A stretch of 10,311 nt of DNA from Clostridiales bacterium. GTDB taxonomy: Bacteria; Bacillota; Peptococcia; Peptococcales; Peptococcaceae. Below are positions 1 through 4,859 of the stretch, piece by piece. A program made the translations under genes and the position numbers. Under the pieces are notes generated by a model. It was not told where the DNA came from and did not search any database. It saw only the letters and a list, made by a program, of their open reading frames with translations. The DNA lies in assembly GCA_003343815.1 (NCBI GenBank), contig QAKL01000128.1:1-10311 (forward strand), read 5' to 3'. The stretch's first letter is position 1; each line of letters begins with the position of its first letter.

Positions 1-285
1 CTCATGGATTTTATCTTAAAACAGCATGGTTTGGCAGCGGCAAGGATAATATTTACGGATAACGTTTATTATATGTCGAAAATGGTTGAGGCGGATTTAG
101 GAATCGCCCAGGATTTAAAAACCAAAGGCAGCTCAAATCTGAGCGATATTTTAAGCCATGAGGCCAAGGTTATCCCTTTAGATAGCCATGAGGACTATCA
201 AATTATTACCGGGGTAATTATTCACCGTGATAATAGCGCAAATACCAATTTAAATTACCTTAAAAATTTGATGCTGAGTGAGTAA
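1..285 (+). CDS. C-terminal part of a probable LysR-type transcriptional regulator (5' truncated by window)
   Basis: The frame is open at the first base (CTC, then ATG at 4), so the gene starts before the window and only about 94 C-terminal residues are visible. They resemble the end of a LysR substrate-binding domain: a helix with ILKQHGL, then a strand, then the typical small-residue turn 'ADLGIAQ' that matches the family's 'GlGia' element, then a region ending in a basic/polar strand (ITGVIIHR) and a final helix (LNYLKNLM). The DNA-binding half is not visible, so the call rests on this one domain pattern. The stop codon lies inside the following hairpin. Many LysR proteins control a neighbouring gene, so the phosphodiesterase–permease unit downstream is a natural candidate target, but that is inference. 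A different periplasmic-binding-like protein is the main alternative. Confidence 0.55.
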   Translation, partial: LMDFILKQHGLAAARIIFTDNVYYMSKMVEADLGIAQDLKTKGSSNLSDILSHEAKVIPLDSHEDYQIITGVIIHRDNSANTNLNYLKNLMLSE

Positions 286-322
286 AAAAACGATTCTGAA
301 AAAGAATCGTTTTTTTACTCAC
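278..322 (+). terminator. Intrinsic terminator containing the regulator's stop codon
   Basis: Bases 278–297 and 303–322 form a perfect 20-bp inverted repeat with a 5-base loop (gaaaa). The upper stem is CGATTCT/AGAATCG. Below it a run of seven A on the left arm pairs with seven T on the right arm, giving the U-tract. The TAA stop (283–285) is inside the left arm. The A/T symmetry means it could also work on the minus strand. Confidence 0.85.
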
Positions 323-336
323 TTTGCTACAACTAT

Positions 337-365
337 TTGGAGTAAAGAACGGGGAATAATATAAT
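337..365 (+). promoter_or_regulatory. Candidate sigma-A promoter for the phosphodiesterase–permease unit
   Basis: A perfect TATAAT (360–365) lies 17 bases after TTGGAG (337–342), which matches only the TTG of the -35 consensus. Transcription would start near 372, giving a leader of about 200 bases before the chosen ATG at 572. The surrounding DNA is very AT-rich, so other -10-like words overlap this one. Confidence 0.45.
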
Positions 366-404
366 TAATATAAAGAAAAAAAGGTAAAAATTTGACTAAA
401 AAAA

Positions 405-533
405 TTGTTACTCCGAAAGGTTGTAATAACGAAGCGTTGCAACGAAAAATAGTTTATAGAATCCAAATGATAGCTGTGATATATTATATTCATAAAAGAG
501 ATGGATTTATCGGTGCACAGAAAATCCATTTTT
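405..533 (+). promoter_or_regulatory. Structured 5' leader, possible attenuator
   Basis: Three elements are visible. First, a hairpin at 405–429 pairs 405–411 with 423–429 (one G·U) and closes CC/GG over a GAAA tetraloop (415–418). Second, CGTTGCAACG at 435–444 is a perfect 10-bp palindrome. Third, ATGGATTT (501–508) pairs with AAATCCAT (522–529) over a 13-base loop and runs straight into five T (529–533), like a weak terminator. A second AATCCA copy at 460–465 could pair with the same TGGATT (502–507) and compete with the terminator-like stem. No known riboswitch class is recognised. The regulatory role is inference. Confidence 0.35.
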
Positions 534-571
534 CGCAAATATATTTTATGCTAATCTTTGGAGGGATAAAT

Positions 572-2596
572 ATGGCAAGAGAAGCTTTAGCTAAAAAGAT
601 TTTTTGTATCGGTGTAGACGGCATGGATCCGCGCTTAACCAGAAAATATGTCGATGAGGGCAAAATGCCTAACGTGAAAAAATTAATTGAAAGAGGCGCC
701 TGCCGTCATGATTTGGCGATGGTCGGAGCGATGCCTACCGTAACTCCGCCGATGTGGACTACTTTAGCCACGGGAGCTTATCCCGGGACGCACGGGATTA
801 CATGTTTCTACCGCGCTACTTCCGAGCCGGATGTCATTGCTTACAATTTTGACTCGCGCAATTGTAAGGCAGAGCCTTTGTGGAATGTATTCGCCGAGAG
901 CGGCAAAAAGACGCTTGTCTGGCACTGGCCCGGTTCTTCTTGGCCTCCAACCAGCGATAGTGAAAATTTATGGGTGGTAGACGGCACCTCTCCCGGCTCT
1001 GTCGCGATGAGCGCAGGTCAAATCGAGCTGGAATTTATGCTGGGTGCTAACGAGAAAAATACGACCGCAACCTTTAAAGCGGCGGCAGCTACCGCAGGAG
1101 TCCAACCCTGCGTGGTTAATGATCTTGATTTGGACGCTTTAAATAATGAAAATTCATTAACTATGGCAGAGTCTACTACGGCCAGCGAATTGAGCTGTTT
1201 TGTCTTGGACCGCAAAGACGGTCAAGGAGGCAGTCCCGATAATGCGATGGATCTGCAAATATCCTATATCCGTCCGGCTGAGGGCTGGGCTGATGCTCCG
1301 GCTGACGCAAAAGAATTTGTTTTGCTGCTTGGTCGCGGTGTCATCAGAAGACCGGGCTTAATTTTAAAGAATGAAGACGGCATTTACGATCACATCGCTA
1401 TTTATAAGAGCAAAAAAGAATCCGAGCCGATGTATACTATTAAAAAAGGTGAGATGAAAGTTCAGGTCATTGACGAGGCTATCAAAGGCGATAAAAAATA
1501 TATCTGTAACCGCAACATGAAATTATTGCGCTTGGCTGAGGACGGCAGCAGCTTAAAAATGTGGGTGTCAGCGGCTATGGATACGACTTTAGATGAGGTT
1601 TGGCATCCGAAAGAATTATTTAAAACCATTACTAAAAATATCGGCTACCCTACGCCTACTACTATGAACGGATTACAGGATCCGGAATTAATCCAGGATG
1701 TCATGCTGGCTAACTGGTACACCAGCGCCGATTGGCAGGCTGATTCGCTGAATTATTTAATCGAAAACGAAGATGTCGAGGTGATTTTCTCGCACTTCCA
1801 CGCGATTGATTTGCAAATGCATATGATCGTCCGCTATATGTCTGATAAAGGCGAGAATAAATTGCCGCCGGAGGAATTCCAGAAATTTGCCGAGGATATT
1901 TATAAGCAAACGGACTATTATGTAGGCAAATTCATTCATTTGTTAGACGAGGGCTGGACTTTAACTTTGATGAGCGACCATGCGCAGGTCTGCCCGGCGC
2001 ACGAATTCCCCTTGATCGGCGATATTGTCGGTGTTAATATCCGCGTCATGCAGGAATTAGGCTTGACTGCTTTAAAACACGATGAAAACGGCAAGGAATT
2101 AAAAGAAATCGATTGGGAGCATACTTATGCAGTCGCCTCTCGTGCTAATCACATTTACCTCAATTTAAAAGGCAGATATGATCACGGTATTATTGAGCCG
2201 GAGGATCAGTACGAATGGGAAGAAGAAATTATGACCCGTTTGTATAATTATAAGGATAAAGTAACTCACAAGCGTATCATTGCGTTGGCTTTGCGCAATA
2301 AAGACGCGGTGCTTTTGGGCTTGAACGGTCCGGAATGCGGCGATATCATTTATTTCAATGCCGAGGGCTATAACTATGACCACGGAGAATCTTTGGGCAC
2401 TTGCTGGGGCGATGCTGATACGAGCGTCTCGCCGATCTTTATTGCTGCAGGAGCGGGTGTGAAAGAGGGCTTTGAAACCGACCGTGTCATTCGCGAAGTC
2501 GACTTTGCGCCGACGGTAGCTGTTTTGGGCGGTGTGAGAATGCCGCATCAATGCGAGGGCGCACCGGTGTACCAGATCTTTACCAAGGAGTATTAA
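572..2596 (+). CDS. Alkaline-phosphatase-superfamily phosphodiesterase / nucleotide pyrophosphatase-like protein
   Basis: This 674-residue protein belongs to the type I phosphodiesterase/nucleotide pyrophosphatase group. These metalloenzymes usually hold two zinc ions and attack phosphate or phosphonate esters with a threonine. Likely metal ligands and nucleophile: D16 in 'GVDGMD'; T64 in 'PPMWTTLATG', which aligns with the catalytic Thr of NPP enzymes; D413 and H417 in 'HAIDLQMH'; D469-H470 in 'MSDHAQ'; and H604 in 'YDHGES'. All seven are present, so the enzyme should be active. Residues of about 75–400 include a large insert without obvious motifs. There is no signal peptide, so it is probably cytoplasmic. 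The ATG at 572 follows GGAGGG (560–565) with a 6-base spacer; the frame stays open upstream to a TTG at 392, which I do not use. It is followed by an anion permease gene. The substrate is unknown; phosphoglycerate-mutase-like or sulfatase-like activity are less likely alternatives. Confidence 0.85.
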   Translation: MAREALAKKIFCIGVDGMDPRLTRKYVDEGKMPNVKKLIERGACRHDLAMVGAMPTVTPPMWTTLATGAYPGTHGITCFYRATSEPDVIAYNFDSRNCKAEPLWNVFAESGKKTLVWHWPGSSWPPTSDSENLWVVDGTSPGSVAMSAGQIELEFMLGANEKNTTATFKAAAATAGVQPCVVNDLDLDALNNENSLTMAESTTASELSCFVLDRKDGQGGSPDNAMDLQISYIRPAEGWADAPADAKEFVLLLGRGVIRRPGLILKNEDGIYDHIAIYKSKKESEPMYTIKKGEMKVQVIDEAIKGDKKYICNRNMKLLRLAEDGSSLKMWVSAAMDTTLDEVWHPKELFKTITKNIGYPTPTTMNGLQDPELIQDVMLANWYTSADWQADSLNYLIENEDVEVIFSHFHAIDLQMHMIVRYMSDKGENKLPPEEFQKFAEDIYKQTDYYVGKFIHLLDEGWTLTLMSDHAQVCPAHEFPLIGDIVGVNIRVMQELGLTALKHDENGKELKEIDWEHTYAVASRANHIYLNLKGRYDHGIIEPEDQYEWEEEIMTRLYNYKDKVTHKRIIALALRNKDAVLLGLNGPECGDIIYFNAEGYNYDHGESLGTCWGDADTSVSPIFIAAGAGVKEGFETDRVIREVDFAPTVAVLGGVRMPHQCEGAPVYQIFTKEY

Positions 2597-2611
2597 TAGC
2601 TATCCGCTCAA

Positions 2612-2647
2612 TATATTCATTCAAAGCTTCGGCTTTGAATGAATATA
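2612..2647 (+). other. Intercistronic hairpin with C(UUCG)G tetraloop
   Basis: Bases 2612–2627 pair perfectly with 2632–2647 (16 bp) and close a TTCG loop with a C–G pair, the very stable C(UUCG)G form. What follows is AAAATTTT rather than a clean U-run, so it is a poor terminator. It may stabilise mRNA ends, mark a processing site or partly attenuate read-through into the permease gene. Confidence 0.7.
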
Positions 2648-2678
2648 AAAATTTTCGCAAGGATACGGAGGGTGCATT

Positions 2679-4130
2679 ATGATAGAGAAACAAAAATCTA
2701 CCTGGTTTAAAGCAATTATTATTTTAGCATTTATGTTATTGTTTGGTTTTCTACCGCCGTTTGGTCCGGTAACGGCTGACGGGATGCGTGTCTTGGGAAT
2801 CTTCTTTGGCTGTATTGTTGCTTGGTCTATCGGAGAAATTATTTGGCCGAGTTTATTGGCATTAGTATTATTGGGATTTGTCGGCGAAAATACCGTAGGC
2901 GGAATGTTTACGGCGGCTTTTGGCAATCAGACGCTGCATATGGTGTTCTTTTGTTTGCTTTTGTGCTACGGTATTGAGAAAAGCGGACTTTTAGAGGTTA
3001 TTACCAAATATATTTTGTCGCGTAAATTTGCGAAAAAAGGTCCTTGGTGGTTATGTTTTGCTTTTTGGAGTGCTACTGCCGTAGCTTCGGCGGTCACGGT
3101 GGCTACTTTGGCAATCTGCCTTTTGTGCTGGTCGCTATTTTATGATATAGCCAAGCAGTTAAATATGGATAAAAAATCGCCGTATGTTTCGATAGTTTTG
3201 ATAGGTATTCCGGTCAGCGCTTATTTGGGCGGCTGCGTCATGCCGTATAATGCTTTTACGCAGATTTGTTTCGGCGTTTTAAAATCCGTTGCTCCCGAAA
3301 TGCAGATCAGCTTCGGCGCATATGTGCTCACCATGGCGATTTTAACGGCTATTGCCTTGATCGTCCTGCCGCCGTTTTTTAAGTATATCGTCCGCGTCAA
3401 GGTGGATTACAATCCGACCGCCGATATGCTTAGCGGACAGGTTATAAAGATGAATACTAAGCAAAAAATTGTGCTTGGCTACATCATTTTGCTGTGCGCC
3501 ATGTTAATTTTGCCGTATTATCTGCCAAAAACTTGGTTTTTGACGCAAGCTTTAAATAATCTCGGATTTGTAGGCAGTTTTGTCTTGATTATTATCGCTA
3601 TGCAGCTCACGATCAGAAAAGACGGCGAGAATTTGATGGATATAGGCGAGGCTATGCTCAAAGGTATTCCGTACCATTTGCTGTTTTTAGTGGCGACGGC
3701 ATTAGCAGTATCAGGACAGCTGACCAGCCCGACTACAGGTATTTCTGCATTGATAAGCAGTGTTTTGACGCCGCTTGTTACCGGCAAATCGACATTTATG
3801 CTGATGTTTTTGTTAGTGGTGTTTGGCTTAGTGTTGACGAATGTTATTAATAATATTGTTTGCATTACCTTGATGGTGCCGGTTGGCTTGACTTTTTTGG
3901 CAAATGGTGCCGGTAATCCGGCAGTTTTGGTGGCGTTATTCTGTATGGCGCTTTATCAGGGCATTGTCACTCCGGCGGGAAGTATGTTTGGCGCGATGCT
4001 CCATGGCAATACCGAATGGCTGCGCGGGGTGGATGTATATAAATACGGTACTTTGATCGAAATTATTTTAGCGTTGATTATCGGTTTTATCGGTGTACCG
4101 CTAGGCAGCTTTTTATTTAGTATCATGTAA
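2679..4130 (+). CDS. SLC13/DASS-type anion (dicarboxylate-like) permease
   Basis: This is a 483-residue, very hydrophobic protein with roughly 11–12 membrane segments. It starts with a membrane helix at about 11–30 and 'FGFLPPFGPV', then 'MRVLGIFFGCIVAW' and 'IWPSLLALVLLGF', a pattern I associate with the clostridial branch of SLC13 permeases (ion-transporter superfamily, usually Na+-coupled uptake of dicarboxylates or related anions). The second half has 'LTNVINNIVCITLMVPV' (residues 386–402), where the family's second SNT motif is expected. The strict SNT tripeptide is absent in both halves, so substrate prediction is unsafe. The ATG follows GGAGGG (2667–2672) with a 6-base spacer. It lies 82 bases after the phosphodiesterase stop on the same strand with no clear promoter between, so the two genes are probably co-transcribed, and the permease may bring in that enzyme's substrate or export its product. 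Confidence 0.8.
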   Translation: MIEKQKSTWFKAIIILAFMLLFGFLPPFGPVTADGMRVLGIFFGCIVAWSIGEIIWPSLLALVLLGFVGENTVGGMFTAAFGNQTLHMVFFCLLLCYGIEKSGLLEVITKYILSRKFAKKGPWWLCFAFWSATAVASAVTVATLAICLLCWSLFYDIAKQLNMDKKSPYVSIVLIGIPVSAYLGGCVMPYNAFTQICFGVLKSVAPEMQISFGAYVLTMAILTAIALIVLPPFFKYIVRVKVDYNPTADMLSGQVIKMNTKQKIVLGYIILLCAMLILPYYLPKTWFLTQALNNLGFVGSFVLIIIAMQLTIRKDGENLMDIGEAMLKGIPYHLLFLVATALAVSGQLTSPTTGISALISSVLTPLVTGKSTFMLMFLLVVFGLVLTNVINNIVCITLMVPVGLTFLANGAGNPAVLVALFCMALYQGIVTPAGSMFGAMLHGNTEWLRGVDVYKYGTLIEIILALIIGFIGVPLGSFLFSIM

Positions 4131-4137
4131 AGATCAG

Positions 4138-4167
4138 ACAGGCAGACTTAAAAAGTTTGCCTGTTTT
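4138..4167 (+). terminator. Intrinsic terminator after the permease gene
   Basis: Bases 4138–4149 pair with 4153–4164 (12 bp, one G·U pair, loop AAA), with GGCA/TGCC as the strong part. Four T follow (4164–4167). It starts 8 bases after the stop codon and closes the phosphodiesterase–permease unit. Confidence 0.85.
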
Positions 4168-4358
4168 ACATAACAGCAGAAAATTTTGTGTAATGAAAAT
4201 AAATATGAGGAAGTGATCAGCACCCTCTGACTGTACAGATTTATTACCTCACTTTTCTGTGCGCTAAACAAGAGGTTGCATATGGATTCTCTTTAAATTA
4301 CCCATAAACATATTAGTGGTATAAATTTACCGGTTTCTTATATGTGTAAACTATAGCT
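4168..4358. other. Intergenic stretch with no recognised feature
   Basis: About 190 AT-rich bases lie between the terminators of the two convergent genes. The longest frames are only a few codons, such as an ATG at 4193 that stops after seven codons. CTGTACAG (4231–4238) is an 8-bp palindrome. I see no tRNA, convincing promoter or stable hairpin. Confidence 0.5.
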
Positions 4359-4397
4359 ATAAATAAAGAGCTGCATATAATGCAGCTCTTTATTTAT
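4359..4397 (-). terminator. Intrinsic terminator of spoIIID, containing its stop codon
   Basis: Bases 4359–4375 and 4381–4397 form a perfect 17-bp inverted repeat with a 5-base loop. The core is GAGCTGCA/TGCAGCTC. Read on the minus strand the right arm runs into a T-rich segment (CTTTATTTAT). The spoIIID stop (complement of 4390–4392) is within the stem, as in the first terminator of the window. Confidence 0.8.
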
Positions 4398-4650
4398 GAT
4401 GCGGCATGTGGGCGTATTTTTGCTTGGTGGCCTCGCCTCCGCGCAAATGCCGCTCGGCTTTGTTGGTTTCTAAGACCTTTTTAACTTCCTCGTATAATTC
4501 GTGATTTAATTCCGGCAGGCGCTCGGTAATATCTTTGTGGACGGTTGATTTGGAAATGCCGAAACGTTTGGCGCTTTCTCTGACTGTGGCGTTATTATTT
4601 AAACAATAATTGGCGATCTCCAAAACCCGCTGCTCTATATAATTTTTCAA
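4390..4650 (-). CDS. spoIIID: Sporulation transcriptional regulator SpoIIID
   Basis: This 86-residue protein is a strong match to SpoIIID, the small DNA-binding protein that, with sigma-E, activates and represses mother-cell genes during endospore formation. The helix-turn-helix lies at about residues 22–40 (TVRESAKRFGISKSTVHKD), followed by the hallmark 'TERLPELN' (42–49) and the near-invariant 'RHLRGGEATKQKY' (67–79) with the basic C-terminal region that also contacts DNA. Length is normal; the B. subtilis protein is slightly longer at the C-terminus. The start is TTG (complement of 4648–4650), preceded at 9 bases by GGAGGAG (4660–4666). No in-frame ATG lies close by. It stands alone, convergent with the permease gene and divergent from the S8 peptidase gene. 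Its presence argues that the organism forms endospores. Confidence 0.95.
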   Translation of the reverse strand: MKNYIEQRVLEIANYCLNNNATVRESAKRFGISKSTVHKDITERLPELNHELYEEVKKVLETNKAERHLRGGEATKQKYAHMPHHK

Positions 4651-4659
4651 ATAAATACA

Positions 4660-4724
4660 CTCCTCCGCATCCGTCTGTTGTTAGATGTATATGCGGATTT
4701 AAACGCAATTAGAATAGCGGAGGA
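4660..4724 (-). promoter_or_regulatory. spoIIID ribosome binding site with two complementary upstream segments
   Basis: On the minus strand the Shine-Dalgarno region GCGGAGGA (4668–4661) is perfectly complementary to TCCTCCGC (4724–4717). The overlapping ATGCGGA (4670–4664) is complementary to TCCGCAT (4697–4691). Either pairing would hide the ribosome binding site. This matters only if transcription starts upstream of these segments, which is not known. Confidence 0.35.
4685..4712 (-). promoter_or_regulatory. Weak sigma-E-like promoter candidate for spoIIID
   Basis: On the minus strand CATATACAT (about 4693–4685) contains ATACA, the core of the sigma-E -10 pattern (CATACANT). About 14 bases upstream is TCTAATT, loosely like the sigma-E -35. 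In B. subtilis spoIIID is sigma-E dependent, which is why I looked here. The match is imperfect, and it conflicts with a longer leader. Confidence 0.25.
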
Positions 4725-4759
4725 TAAAGCCAAAGTGATTTTTTCGGCAAGGAAAACGT

Positions 4760-4773
4760 GTGCAAAATTGCAC
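4760..4773. promoter_or_regulatory. Palindromic operator-like site GTGCAA-AA-TTGCAC
   Basis: Two perfect 6-base half-sites, GTGCAA (4760–4765) and TTGCAC (4768–4773), flank two bases in the divergent spoIIID/S8 peptidase region. The size and symmetry suit a dimeric helix-turn-helix protein. The binding protein is unknown. Confidence 0.3.
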
Positions 4774-4804
4774 GGAAAAAGGGCTATTTTCTTTCAAGGA
4801 AAAA

Positions 4805-4844
4805 TTATCCAATTAATAGAAAGCTTATAATATAAATTGGATAA
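4805..4844 (+). promoter_or_regulatory. Candidate peptidase promoter: TATAAT inside a 10-bp inverted repeat
   Basis: TATAAT is at 4826–4831, 28 bases before the peptidase ATG. No good -35 hexamer is found 16–18 bases upstream. The -10 box is framed by TTATCCAATT (4805–4814) and its exact reverse complement AATTGGATAA (4835–4844). After one mismatch, ATA (4816–4818) and TAT (4831–4833) also match. The half-site centres are 30 bp apart, close to three helical turns. Confidence 0.4.
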
Positions 4845-4859
4845 AAAGGAAGATTGCCG

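Noticed and set aside
392..571. TTG at 392 as the start of the phosphodiesterase
   Set aside because: The added 60 residues match no family feature, whereas the ATG at 572 has an ideal GGAGGG site and begins right before the conserved first strand (KKIFCIGVDG).
2621..2926. Minus-strand frame opposite the permease start
   Set aside because: It is a shadow of the permease coding sequence and of the intercistronic hairpin; no motif or ribosome site.
4854..4859. TTG at 4854 as the start of the S8 peptidase
   Set aside because: It lies only one base from the AAGGAAG site; the ATG two codons later has a normal 7-base spacing.
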